A DNA stretch of 64,000 nt. Source: Bacteroidales bacterium. GTDB taxonomy: Bacteria > Bacteroidota > Bacteroidia > Bacteroidales > UBA932. The notes under the pieces are model-generated. The model was not told the DNA's origin. It saw nothing but the letters and a program-made list of their open reading frames with translations, and searched no databases. Positions within the stretch are counted from its first letter, which is position 1. Each line of letters starts with the position of its first letter. The stretch is taken from positions 1 through 64,000 of the forward strand of contig JAFPWG010000011.1 of NCBI GenBank assembly GCA_017395045.1, written 5' to 3'. Shown here piece by piece: positions 35,138-45,785 of this stretch. The position numbers were made by a program, and so were the translations under genes.

Positions 35138-36046
35138 ATGGCTCTGGTATTTGACATCAAACGATACGCCATCCACGACGGACCCGGCATCCGCACCACC
35201 CTTTTCCTGAAAGGATGTCCCCTCCGCTGCGTATGGTGCCACAATCCGGAAAGCTGGTCTCCGAACCGGCAAAGACTCTACAAACAAGCCAAATGCATCG
35301 GCTGTTCCTCCTGCGTGAAGGCCTGCCCGGAAGGGGCCCTGGAACTGACGCCGGACGGCATCAAACCCACCGGGAACCCCTGCATCGTCTGCGGCAGCTG
35401 CGCCGAGGCCTGTCCCGCCCTCGCGATGGAGATCTGCGGCCGGGAATGGCCCCTGGAGGAGCTGATGGCTGAAATGGAAAAAGAGCGCGGTGTCATGACC
35501 GACAGCGGCGGAGGCGTCACCCTGAGCGGCGGTGAACCGCTGCTTCACCCGTCCTACACGCTGGAACTGCTGGAAGAACTGGGCCGGCGGGGTTTTCACC
35601 GGGCCGTGGACACGACCCTTTTCGCCGCACCGGATACAGTCCGCGCCGTCGCTTCCGCCTGCGACCTGTTCCTGGTGGACCTGAAAGTGATGGATTCCGA
35701 TACGCACCGGCGCTATACCGGCGTCCCCAACGAGCCTATCCTGGACAACCTCCGACTCATCGCCTCCCTTGGGAAGCCCTACTGGATCCGCATCCCGCTC
35801 ATTTCCGAGGTCAATGCCTCCGAGGCGAACATCGCCGCCACCGCCGGTTTCCTGTCCTCCCTGGACCGTCTGCCCGACGAAGTGGACCTCCTCCCCTACC
35901 ACGACATCGGCAAGGGCAAGCACGAGCGCCTGGGAACCGTGTATAATCCAGCGGCTTTCCCTCTCTCCGCCCCTTCGAAAGAAGTTCAGGCCCGCTGCAC
36001 CGCACAACTGGAAGCAGCAGGCCTGACGGTCAAGGTCGGAGGATGA
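35138..36046 (+). CDS. hypE: Glycyl radical enzyme activase (radical SAM)
   Basis: 302 aa. Radical-SAM motif C-x3-C-x2-C at residues 27-34 (CPLRCVWC), preceded by DGPGIRTTLFLKG. An inserted ferredoxin domain has two [4Fe-4S] motifs, CIGCSSCVKACP (53-63) and CIVCGSCAEACP (82-92), as in class I activases of the HypE/CutD/GlyRE type. The SAM motif GGGVTLSGGEPLLHP follows. It abstracts H from the glycine of its partner enzyme. It is convergent with the glycyl radical enzyme gene, with only 4 nt between their stops, an unusual arrangement because activases are usually co-directional. Confidence 0.92.
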   Translation: MALVFDIKRYAIHDGPGIRTTLFLKGCPLRCVWCHNPESWSPNRQRLYKQAKCIGCSSCVKACPEGALELTPDGIKPTGNPCIVCGSCAEACPALAMEICGREWPLEELMAEMEKERGVMTDSGGGVTLSGGEPLLHPSYTLELLEELGRRGFHRAVDTTLFAAPDTVRAVASACDLFLVDLKVMDSDTHRRYTGVPNEPILDNLRLIASLGKPYWIRIPLISEVNASEANIAATAGFLSSLDRLPDEVDLLPYHDIGKGKHERLGTVYNPAAFPLSAPSKEVQARCTAQLEAAGLTVKVGG

Positions 36047-36050
36047 TTCC

Positions 36051-38450
36051 CTACAGGTCGTCGTTCTCCGTCCGGGCGATGATCTCGTTCTGGAGCTGCG
36101 CCGTCATGTCGTTGAAATAGTCGGAGTAGCCGGCGACGCGGACCAGGAGGTCGCGGAAGTCGTCCGGATTCTTCTGCGCCTCGCAGAGGGTTTCCGTGTC
36201 CACGATGTTGAACTGGATGTGGTGCCCGCCCAGCTTGAAGTATTCGCGGATGAGCTTGCCGAGTTTCATCACCTCCGCATCGGTCTTCAGCAGGGCCGGA
36301 ATGAAGCGGACGTTCAGCAGGGTGCCGCCGCTCTTGGTCTGGTCCAGCTTGCCCAGGGAACGGACCACGCAGGTAGGGCCCTTCGTGTCGGAGCCATGGG
36401 CCGGGGAGGTTCCGTCGGAGATCGCGAAATGCGCGAAGCGGCCGTTCACGGAGGCGCCGCACACCTGGCCGAAATAGTTGTGGCAGGTGGTGGACAGCAT
36501 GTTCAGCTGGGTCTTGCCGCCCCGGGTGTTGGGCCGCCCTTCGATCGCCTTCACCAGGTCGTCATACACGCGCACCGCGATGTCGTCGGCATACTTGTCG
36601 TCATTGCCGAAGAACGGGGTGTGGTTGCGGATGTACAGACGCATGGGCTCGGCGCCTTTCCAGTCGTCTGCAACGGCCTTAAGCATCTGGTCCATCGTGT
36701 ATTTGCCCGTTTCGAACACGTGTTTCTTCAGGGTGGTGAAACAGTCCGTGATGGTACCCAGACCGGTACACTGGATGTAGGTGGTGTTGTACCTTGCACC
36801 TCCGCTGTAGTAGTCCTTGCCCTTGTCGATGCAATCCTCGATATACAGGCTCAGGAAGGTTGCGGGGGCGTACAGGGAGAACATCCGCTCGATGTAATTA
36901 TTCACACTGAGTTTCAGGTTCACGAAATACACCATCTGCCTGTGCCAGGCGTCGTACAGTTCCTCGAACGTCTTGAAACCGCGCGGATTGCCGGTCTCCA
37001 GGCCGATCTTCTTGCCGGTCTCCGGATCCACACCGTTGTTCAGGGTGATTTCCAGGATCTTCGGGGTGTTCAGGTAGCCTGTCAGCAGATAGGCTTCCTT
37101 GCCGAAAGCACCCACCTCGATACAGCCGGAACAGCCGCCTTCGCGGGCGTCCTCGAGGCTTTTGCCCTGGCGTACCAACTCCTTGACGTAGGTGTCCGGA
37201 TTGAACACCGAAGGGTAGCCGTGGCCCAGGCGGATGACCTTGATGCCTGCGGCAAGGAACTCGTCGGGGGTGTTCTCCGCGATATGGATGCTCAGGCCCG
37301 GCTGCAGCTCGTGCAGTTCCTCCTGGATCTCCAGGATCATGTAGGAGAGGTCGTTCACGCCGCTGTTGCCGTACCGGTCGATACCGCCGATATTGATGTT
37401 CGTAAAGTCGTTGTACGTACCGGACTCCCGGGCAGTGATGCCCACCTTGGGCGGCGCAGGCTGGTTGTTGAACTTGATCCAAAGGCAGCAGAGCAGTTCC
37501 TTCGCCTTGTCATAGGTAAGGGTACCGTCCTCCAGGCCCTTCCTGTAGAAGGGATAGAGGTGCTGGTCGATGTGGCCGGGGTTCATGGAATCCCAGCCGT
37601 TCAGTTCGGTCACCGTGCCCAGATGGACGAACCAGTACATCTGGATGGCTTCCCAGAGGTCGCGGGGGGCATGGGCCGGAACCCAGTGGCACACGGAGGC
37701 GATCTTCTCCAGCTCCGCCTTGCGGACCGGATCGGCGCACTTCGCGGCCATTTCCTCCGCCAGGGCGGCATGGCGCTCAGCCAGCAGGATGGCGGCGTCG
37801 CAGGAGATGGCCATCGCCTCGAGCTCCTGCTGCTTGTCCGTGGCTTCGGGATCGTTGATGTAATCCAGGGCCGCGATATTCTTCCCGATCCGGGCCTTCA
37901 TGTCCAGGAGTCCCTCACGATACATCCGGCCGTCCATCGCCGTGTGGCCGGCGGCGCGCTGCTCCATGAACTCGGTGAAAACACCGGCGTGGTAGGCCTC
38001 CTCCCACTCCTTGGAGACGTGGTTGAAGATCCGCTCCCGCTGCGTCTTGCCCTTCCAGTAAGGAATCACTTCCCGCTCATACGTGTCGATGTCTTCCTGG
38101 CTGATATGGTAAGTCTGCAGTTCGCGGGTATCCAGCACATGGAGGTCCTCCACGCTGTGACAGGTGAGTTCCGGAAACGTCGGAACCGCCTTCGGTTTGG
38201 GGCCGCGCTCGCCCACGATCAGTTCGTCCGGACCGATGTACAGCGTTTTCTTCGCGCAGATCTCGTAGAAGATTTTCGCGCGCAGCACGGCGATCGGGTA
38301 TTTGCCGTAGTTCTCCTTGTAGAACGCGGTCTCGATGAGGGCACGTTCGATGGTAAGGGTAGCCGGCGTTTCCACGCTCTCCCGGCGGAGACGCTTGATC
38401 CTCGGATTCATTCCCCCGTCATTCTCAGGGTGCTTGATGGTGAATGCCAT
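36051..38450 (-). CDS. hypD: Glycyl radical enzyme, trans-4-hydroxy-L-proline dehydratase-like
   Basis: 799 aa. The thiyl motif GGCSGCIEVGAFG gives Cys443 and Glu445, the dehydratase-type G-C-x-E. The glycyl motif RVAGYSDYF gives Gly774. Residues that I recall as active-site positions in C. difficile HypD (Cys434, Glu436, His160, Asp278, Ser334, Phe340, Thr645, Gly765) all have identical counterparts here at a constant offset of +9 (His169, Asp287, Ser343, Phe349, Thr654). HypD removes water from hydroxyproline to give (S)-1-pyrroline-5-carboxylate. Lying 4 nt downstream of an Xaa-Pro aminopeptidase and near P5C dehydrogenase supports this. ATG at 38411 is an alternative start. Confidence 0.85.
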   Translation of the reverse strand: MAFTIKHPENDGGMNPRIKRLRRESVETPATLTIERALIETAFYKENYGKYPIAVLRAKIFYEICAKKTLYIGPDELIVGERGPKPKAVPTFPELTCHSVEDLHVLDTRELQTYHISQEDIDTYEREVIPYWKGKTQRERIFNHVSKEWEEAYHAGVFTEFMEQRAAGHTAMDGRMYREGLLDMKARIGKNIAALDYINDPEATDKQQELEAMAISCDAAILLAERHAALAEEMAAKCADPVRKAELEKIASVCHWVPAHAPRDLWEAIQMYWFVHLGTVTELNGWDSMNPGHIDQHLYPFYRKGLEDGTLTYDKAKELLCCLWIKFNNQPAPPKVGITARESGTYNDFTNINIGGIDRYGNSGVNDLSYMILEIQEELHELQPGLSIHIAENTPDEFLAAGIKVIRLGHGYPSVFNPDTYVKELVRQGKSLEDAREGGCSGCIEVGAFGKEAYLLTGYLNTPKILEITLNNGVDPETGKKIGLETGNPRGFKTFEELYDAWHRQMVYFVNLKLSVNNYIERMFSLYAPATFLSLYIEDCIDKGKDYYSGGARYNTTYIQCTGLGTITDCFTTLKKHVFETGKYTMDQMLKAVADDWKGAEPMRLYIRNHTPFFGNDDKYADDIAVRVYDDLVKAIEGRPNTRGGKTQLNMLSTTCHNYFGQVCGASVNGRFAHFAISDGTSPAHGSDTKGPTCVVRSLGKLDQTKSGGTLLNVRFIPALLKTDAEVMKLGKLIREYFKLGGHHIQFNIVDTETLCEAQKNPDDFRDLLVRVAGYSDYFNDMTAQLQNEIIARTENDDL

Positions 38451-38454
38451 TGAA

Positions 38455-39828
38455 TTATGCTTGTTTTGCAGCGTAGACTTCCTCCAGGGTCATGGGCTTT
38501 TTCAGGGAGCCCAGGACGCGGCAGCCGTCTTCGGTGATCAGGTAGTCCAGTTCGTTGCGGAGACCGCCGAAATCCTTCCAGGCCTCGAACCGGTCGTAGT
38601 TGATGAATTCCTTGAAACGGCCTTCGGCCTTCCAGTAGTCGATGAGCTCGGGCATGAAATAGATGCCGGGCTCCACGGTGAACACGAAACCGGGTTCCAA
38701 CGGACGAGCCAGGCGCAGCGACTTGAATCCGAACTGCTTGCTCTTGACCATTCCGTCGGCATAACCGACGAACTGCTCGCCCAGGTTCTCCATGTCGTGC
38801 ACGTCCAGGCCCATCATGTGGCCCGTCCCGCAAGGGAACACGAGCGCATAGGCGCCGCTCTCCGCGATGTCGCGGGGATTGCCCCTCATCAGGCCCAGGT
38901 CCACCATGCCTTCGGCAATCGCCTCGGCGGCGGCCAGATGCGCATTCCGGTACGGATTGCCGGGACGGAGCTGGTCTACGGCCGCATAGAAGCTGCGCAG
39001 GCACATATTGTATATGAGCTCCTGCCTTTCGGTGAAGCGTTCGCCGACCGGCATCGAGGAAGACAGGTCGCCCGCATAATGCAGCGGATTCTCGGCGCCG
39101 GCGTCCAGCAGGAACATGTCACCCTCCCGAAGCATATGCACGAAACCGTGGTTGTGAAGGACCTGCCCGTGCGTAGTGGCGATGGTCGGGAAAGCCAGGC
39201 TGCAACCCGGCCGGCAGGTGGCCTCCTGCAGCACGGCAGCGGCGATTTCGGCCTCGTGCACGCCCGGGCGGGCCATCCGGTACGCGATGAGATGCATCCG
39301 GGTGGAGATGTCCACCGCCTCTTCGATGGCGGCGACTTCCTCCGGGGTCTTGTGGTTCCGCATGTTGACGACGGCCCTGACGAAGGCCTCATCGGCGCGC
39401 TGCTCCCTGGGAGCGAAGCCCAGCAACTGCTGCAGCCAGACTTCATGGTCGCCCCGGTACGGCGGAAGGAAACGGACCTTGCGACCGGCCAGTTTCCCCT
39501 TCAGGGCCGACAGCGGAAGCGTCTTCCCCACCCCCACCAGGGCCGCATTGTCCTCAAGGGTAGGCATCGTGCCGGTCCAGACGATATCGTCGATGGTCAG
39601 TTCGTCGCCGAAAATGATTTCTTCGTCATGGTCGATGTCGATGACGGCGGCGAGACCGGCCTGGTCCAGGCCGAAGAAATACAGGAAGGTGCTGTCCTGG
39701 CGGAACGGGTACTCGTTGTCATGATAATTCATGCCGACGAGCTGGTTTCCCAGGAACAGAAGGACACCGTCGCCCACCTCTTTCCTGAGGCGGGCGCGGC
39801 GGTTGACGTAAGTTTCTTTGCTGAACAT
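38455..39828 (-). CDS. Xaa-Pro aminopeptidase (M24, AMP_N)
   Basis: 457 aa. An aminopeptidase-P N-domain (about 1-160) is followed by a pita-bread domain with the dinuclear metal ligands: Asp in FLLDAGAENPLHYAGDLSSS (two Asp), His in CGTGHMMGLDVHD, Glu in FTVEPGIYF and Glu in ITEDGCRV. It releases an N-terminal residue preceding proline, and so probably hydroxyproline. No signal peptide, so it acts on imported peptides. Directly upstream of hypD (4 nt) and 1 nt after the metallopeptidase-like gene. Confidence 0.9.
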   Translation of the reverse strand: MFSKETYVNRRARLRKEVGDGVLLFLGNQLVGMNYHDNEYPFRQDSTFLYFFGLDQAGLAAVIDIDHDEEIIFGDELTIDDIVWTGTMPTLEDNAALVGVGKTLPLSALKGKLAGRKVRFLPPYRGDHEVWLQQLLGFAPREQRADEAFVRAVVNMRNHKTPEEVAAIEEAVDISTRMHLIAYRMARPGVHEAEIAAAVLQEATCRPGCSLAFPTIATTHGQVLHNHGFVHMLREGDMFLLDAGAENPLHYAGDLSSSMPVGERFTERQELIYNMCLRSFYAAVDQLRPGNPYRNAHLAAAEAIAEGMVDLGLMRGNPRDIAESGAYALVFPCGTGHMMGLDVHDMENLGEQFVGYADGMVKSKQFGFKSLRLARPLEPGFVFTVEPGIYFMPELIDYWKAEGRFKEFINYDRFEAWKDFGGLRNELDYLITEDGCRVLGSLKKPMTLEEVYAAKQA

Positions 39829-39829
39829 A

Positions 39830-40693
39830 CTAATGCGTACGGCTGTTCTCTTTGGTACACTCGTTCACGAACTTGTGTCTGGAAATCTGCTGGTCCGTGG
39901 CGGGGAAGTATTCCGCAAGAAGCTCGTACAGACCCGGGTCGCGTTCCTTCAGTTCGTCTCGGGTGTTCACGTAATTGTGCTTGCCGTCGGGATGGTCCAT
40001 CTCCGCGTTCACGTTGAACCAGTCCTGGACGCCTTCGGCGAAATACTCGGCGATGTCCGTCAGGCGGTAGGTGTTCCACCAGAGATCCTTCTCCTTGGCG
40101 TTCCGGAGCAGGGCTTCAAGCCTTTCATTGATGTCCGGATCCACCTGCACGATGCCCACGAGGTGGATCGAATGGGCGAATTCGTGGATGAGGATGTCTT
40201 CTGCGTGGTACTTGTCGATCTGGTAGCCCAGCACGTTCTCTTCCGCGCAGGAAGTGAGCGGGAACTCGAGGTCACCGCCCAGGCCGCGGGCCCGGAGGTC
40301 CCAGTTCAGGGTGGTGTCGTTCACGAGGTACCTGTGCTCCGGGACATCCGTCGTACCTTCGTACCGGCCCATCATCGTCACGCGCGTGCCCGCTTTGCGC
40401 AGGGCGTCCATCACCTCGTCCGACAGCATGGAGGTCATCGCCCACAACGTATTGTGGCCGGCGACCAGCGCGCTGTCGGGGCAGCGCCAGGACGAGCACA
40501 GCGGGATGCCGTTCACATCGACATATTTCTTGTACCAGGGATCCAGATGCAGGGAATCCGGCGGGGTCGTGATCACGCACTCCGGGATGCCCAGGGCCTC
40601 CACGAAGTCCACCTCCGCCTGCTTCGGTGCCGTCCTTCCGCAGGAAAAGACGAGCAGCCCGATACACAGGACCGATATTACGGATACTTTCAT
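39830..40693 (-). CDS. Zinc-metallopeptidase-like lipoprotein (HExxH), unknown family
   Basis: 287 aa with SPII signal GLLVFSCGR. The core motif is ILIHEFAHSIHLVG (HExxH, about residues 176-180), and about 47 residues later DIAEYFAEGVQDWF supplies a candidate third ligand Glu, the spacing and flavour of gluzincins such as the anthrax-lethal-factor-like fold, which includes Pro-Pro endopeptidases. I do not recognise the exact family. In a cluster for prolyl-peptide breakdown, a proline-directed endopeptidase is attractive but unproven. Stop is 1 nt before the M24 ATG region, so it is coupled to it. Confidence 0.7.
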   Translation of the reverse strand: MKVSVISVLCIGLLVFSCGRTAPKQAEVDFVEALGIPECVITTPPDSLHLDPWYKKYVDVNGIPLCSSWRCPDSALVAGHNTLWAMTSMLSDEVMDALRKAGTRVTMMGRYEGTTDVPEHRYLVNDTTLNWDLRARGLGGDLEFPLTSCAEENVLGYQIDKYHAEDILIHEFAHSIHLVGIVQVDPDINERLEALLRNAKEKDLWWNTYRLTDIAEYFAEGVQDWFNVNAEMDHPDGKHNYVNTRDELKERDPGLYELLAEYFPATDQQISRHKFVNECTKENSRTH

Positions 40694-40710
40694 CTCTATA
40701 CAATATTTTT

Positions 40711-40790
40711 TTGAGGACGGTTCCTTTCCGGCTCCTGTCGCTTCGCGACCCTATACAGGTAAATGTCGCCGGAAAGGATAGCGTCCTCAA
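40711..40790. repeat. Long intergenic hairpin element
   Basis: An 80-nt imperfect inverted repeat: TTGAGGACG (711-719) pairs with CGTCCTCAA (782-790), then after a 3/4-nt internal loop CCTTTCCGGC (723-732) pairs with GCCGGAAAGG (768-777). The 35-nt apex can form either GTCGC-TTC-GCGAC (737-749) or CCTGT/ACAGG (734-738/755-759), which exclude each other. It lies between pruA and the metallopeptidase-like gene with no U tract after it on the minus strand. Confidence 0.75.
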
Positions 40791-40794
40791 ACTA

Positions 40795-42420
40795 CTACTT
40801 CATGTAGGTGTAGCGGTAGTCAGTCGGGGAAACGAGGGTTTCCTTGATGACTCTGGGGATGATCCAGCGGATGAGGTTGAACTCCCCGCCGGCCTTGTCG
40901 TTGGTACCCGAAGCGCGGGCGCCGCCGAACGGCTGGTTGCCCACAACGGCTCCGGTAGGTTTGTCGTTGATGTAGAAGTTGCCGGCCGCATAGCGGAGGG
41001 CGTCGGTGATCTTCTCCACGGCCAGGCGGTCGCGTCCGAACACGGCACCGGTCAGGCCATACGGGGAGGTGGTGTCGCAGAGCTTCACGGCCTCGTCGAC
41101 CTTGTCGTCATCGTACGGGAATACGGTGAGGACCGGGCCGAAAATCTCCTCTTCCATGGACTTGAAGTGCGGATCGGTGGTCTCGATGACGGTGGGCTGC
41201 ACGAAGTAGCCGACGCTCTTGTCGCGGCCGCCGCCCATCACGACCTTCGCGTCGGGAGACTGCTCGGCGTAGGTGATGTAGCTGTCGATATTGTTCCAGG
41301 AGGCCTCGTCGATGACCGCGTTGATGAAGTTCGTGTGGTCGCGGACGTCGCCCATCTTCACTTCGGAGGCGTACTGTTTCATGATGCCCAGGACCTCCGG
41401 CCACAGGCTCTTCGGGATGTACATGCGGGAGGCAGCGGAACACTTCTGGCCCTGGAACTCATAGGCGCCGCAGAAAGCGGCGGTGGCGACGGCCTTCGGA
41501 TCGGCGCTCGGGTGAACGAAGATGAAGTCCTTGCCGCCGGTCTCGCCCACGAGACGGGGATAGCTCACGTACTTCCCGAGGTTCTCACCCGCCTGGCGCC
41601 AGAGGCTGTTGAAAGTGCCGGTGGAGCCGGTGAAATGGATGCCGGAGAACCACTTGGAAGAGGTCGCGACCTTGCCGATGAGGGCGCCGCTGCCCGGGAG
41701 GAAGTTGATGACGCCGTCCGGAAGGCCCGCTTCCTTGTACAGCTGCATCAGGTAGTAGTTCGAGAGGGTGGCGGTGGTGGACGGCTTCCAGAGGGCGACG
41801 TTGCCCATCAGGACCGGAGTCATGCACAGGTTGGAGGCGATGGAGGTGAAGTTGAACGGGGTCACCGCCAGGATGAAGCCTTCCAACGGACGGTATTCGG
41901 TGTGGTTGATGTTCATGTAGCCGTCCTTCGGCTGCATGCCGTAGATCTTCGCCGCATAGTGCACGTTGTAGCGGAAGAAGTCGATGGTTTCGCAGGCGGA
42001 GTCGATTTCGGCCTGGTAGATGTTCTTGGACTGGCCCAGCATGCACGCAGCGTTCATGATGGGACGGTATTTCGTGGCCAGGAGTTCCGCCATTTTCAGG
42101 ACGATGGCGGCACGGGTGGTCCAGGGGGTCTCTGACCAGACCTTATGGGCCTTCATCGCGGCCTCGACGGCCATTTCCACTTCCTTCTCGCCCACCTTGT
42201 GGAAGGTGGCCAGCACGTGCTTGTGGTCGTGCGGGCATACCACCTTGCCGGTGTTGCCGGTACGGATCTCCTTGCCGCCGATGATGATCGGGATGTCCAG
42301 GACGGTATTCCACTGGCGTTCGAGTTCGGCGTCGAGGGCGATTCGCTCCGGGGAGCCTTCAAGATAAGCTTTCACCGGCTCGTTGGCCGGAACGGGGAAG
42401 TTGAGGATTGCGTTGTTCAT
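40795..42420 (-). CDS. pruA: L-glutamate gamma-semialdehyde (P5C) dehydrogenase
   Basis: 541 aa ALDH-superfamily enzyme oxidising P5C/glutamate semialdehyde to glutamate with NAD+. Motifs: the ALDH4-type N-terminus NEPVKAYLEGSPERIALDAE, GFILAVTPFNFTSIASNL, LVGETGGKDF with the general-base Glu, FQGQKCSAASRMY with the catalytic Cys, and GAVVGNQPFGGARASGTNDKAG. It would consume the P5C made by HypD. Own -7 box at 42451. No proline dehydrogenase or P5C reductase is in the window. Confidence 0.95.
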   Translation of the reverse strand: MNNAILNFPVPANEPVKAYLEGSPERIALDAELERQWNTVLDIPIIIGGKEIRTGNTGKVVCPHDHKHVLATFHKVGEKEVEMAVEAAMKAHKVWSETPWTTRAAIVLKMAELLATKYRPIMNAACMLGQSKNIYQAEIDSACETIDFFRYNVHYAAKIYGMQPKDGYMNINHTEYRPLEGFILAVTPFNFTSIASNLCMTPVLMGNVALWKPSTTATLSNYYLMQLYKEAGLPDGVINFLPGSGALIGKVATSSKWFSGIHFTGSTGTFNSLWRQAGENLGKYVSYPRLVGETGGKDFIFVHPSADPKAVATAAFCGAYEFQGQKCSAASRMYIPKSLWPEVLGIMKQYASEVKMGDVRDHTNFINAVIDEASWNNIDSYITYAEQSPDAKVVMGGGRDKSVGYFVQPTVIETTDPHFKSMEEEIFGPVLTVFPYDDDKVDEAVKLCDTTSPYGLTGAVFGRDRLAVEKITDALRYAAGNFYINDKPTGAVVGNQPFGGARASGTNDKAGGEFNLIRWIIPRVIKETLVSPTDYRYTYMK

Positions 42421-42450
42421 GATTATTAGGATTTTCGTGTTTTGCGGTTA

Positions 42451-42458
42451 CAAATGTA
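42451..42458 (-). promoter_or_regulatory. -7 element of pruA
   Basis: TACATTTG on the minus strand, 30 nt before the pruA ATG. It suggests separate expression from the upstream hydrolase operon; the 27-bp element of that operon is not present here. Confidence 0.55.
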
Positions 42459-42485
42459 AACAATTCCGGCCAAATAAGAAATGAT

Positions 42486-44528
<2,043 letters not shown>

Positions 44529-44538
44529 CCCTCAATCG

Positions 44539-45777
44539 TCATTTGCTGAGCCTTACCATCAGGATGCCATGCGCGGGGATGACCGCCTGCAGACGGTCCT
44601 TCGTCGAGCCGATGTCCTTGTGCTGCCAGAGGTCGCGGACCTTGTAGTCCCATTTGCGAAGGTTCACCTCCTGGGCGAAATACATGGTCTGGTCCCGCCA
44701 GTTGTAATCCAGGTTCCAGGGCGTTTCGCCCCGGTTCATGAAGCAGACGGCGATTTCCCCGCCGGCGAGGGGCTTCGCCCAGATTTCCTTGTCGCCCATG
44801 TCCAGGAAGCGGATGCCCTGCCTGCCGAGGGGGTCCTGATTCACGGCGATGACTTCCTTGTTCGTGAGGATCTGACGTGTCTTGAAGTCCATCTCGCGGA
44901 GGTCGTTGCCGCTCATCAGCGGGGCGGCCAGCATGCACCACATTGAAAAATGCGTCACATTCTCGTCCCAGGTGAGTTCGCCGTTCCCCACTTCCAGCAT
45001 CTCGGCGTCGTTCCAGTGGCCGGGACCGGCGTAAGGATACAGGTCGGCATCCGCGTCGATGCACTGGAGGACACCCACGCCGCCCCAGTCGAACACGCCG
45101 TCATAGACGGCCCGGATGTCCGGAGTGACTCGCCACAGATGGCCGATGCCTTCACCCCACTCCCAGGGCTTGTTCTCGCCCCATTCGCAGATGGAGAGCA
45201 GGATGGGGCGGCCGCTGGCCTTGATGGCCTCGGCCATCGTCTGGTAGGCGGCCCGTGCATTCTGCCCGTCATTGGCACACCAGTCGTATTTCAGGAAGTC
45301 CACACCCCACTTCGCGTACTGCAAGGCGTCCTGGAACTGGTGTCCCTTGCTTCCGGGACGGCCCTGGCAGGTATACGAACCGGCGCAGGAATAGACGCCG
45401 AACTTCAGGCCCAGGTCGTGGATATAATCCGCAAGGGCCTTCATGCCGGAAGGGAAACGTTCCGGATCCGGGACGATGTTGCCGTCGGCATCGCGTTCCA
45501 CCTGCCAGCAGTCGTCGATGACGATGTACTCATAGCCGGCGTCGGCCATCCCGGATGCGGCCATCGCATCCGCCATTTCCTTGATGAGTTTCTCGCTGAC
45601 GTTGCAGCCGAACTTGTTCCAGCTGTTCCAGCCCATCGGCGGGGTCGCCGCCAGGCTGCGGTACAGCGAATCGGAAAGGGGCACGGGTTTTTCCTGGGCC
45701 GGCAGGGAAATCCCTGCAAAAAGGAGGATTGCACTCAGGGAGACGGTAAGCAATCGGTTCATAGGGCCGTATTTCAA
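44539..45777 (-). CDS. GH27 alpha-galactosidase, exported
   Basis: 412 aa with a signal peptide ending ISLPAQ; MNRLLTV at codon 6 is an alternative start. The GH27 barrel starts TPPMGWNSWNKFGCN. Asp165 in LKYDWC is the nucleophile and Asp220 in WRVTPD is the probable acid/base. DDCWQVERDADGNIVPD and NQDPLGRQGIR are also conserved. GH27 enzymes mostly remove terminal alpha-galactose (some alpha-N-acetylgalactosamine or beta-arabinopyranose). The location between arabinofuranosidases and a prolyl peptidase fits removal of Ser-linked alpha-Gal from plant extensins, an inference. Confidence 0.9.
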   Translation of the reverse strand: MKYGPMNRLLTVSLSAILLFAGISLPAQEKPVPLSDSLYRSLAATPPMGWNSWNKFGCNVSEKLIKEMADAMAASGMADAGYEYIVIDDCWQVERDADGNIVPDPERFPSGMKALADYIHDLGLKFGVYSCAGSYTCQGRPGSKGHQFQDALQYAKWGVDFLKYDWCANDGQNARAAYQTMAEAIKASGRPILLSICEWGENKPWEWGEGIGHLWRVTPDIRAVYDGVFDWGGVGVLQCIDADADLYPYAGPGHWNDAEMLEVGNGELTWDENVTHFSMWCMLAAPLMSGNDLREMDFKTRQILTNKEVIAVNQDPLGRQGIRFLDMGDKEIWAKPLAGGEIAVCFMNRGETPWNLDYNWRDQTMYFAQEVNLRKWDYKVRDLWQHKDIGSTKDRLQAVIPAHGILMVRLSK

Positions 45778-45785
45778 AAGGATGG

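Noticed and set aside
36051-38450. Annotation as pyruvate formate-lyase
   Set aside because: PFL has a Cys-Cys pair; here the motif is G-C-I-E with the dehydratase Glu, and no PFL-type partners are nearby.
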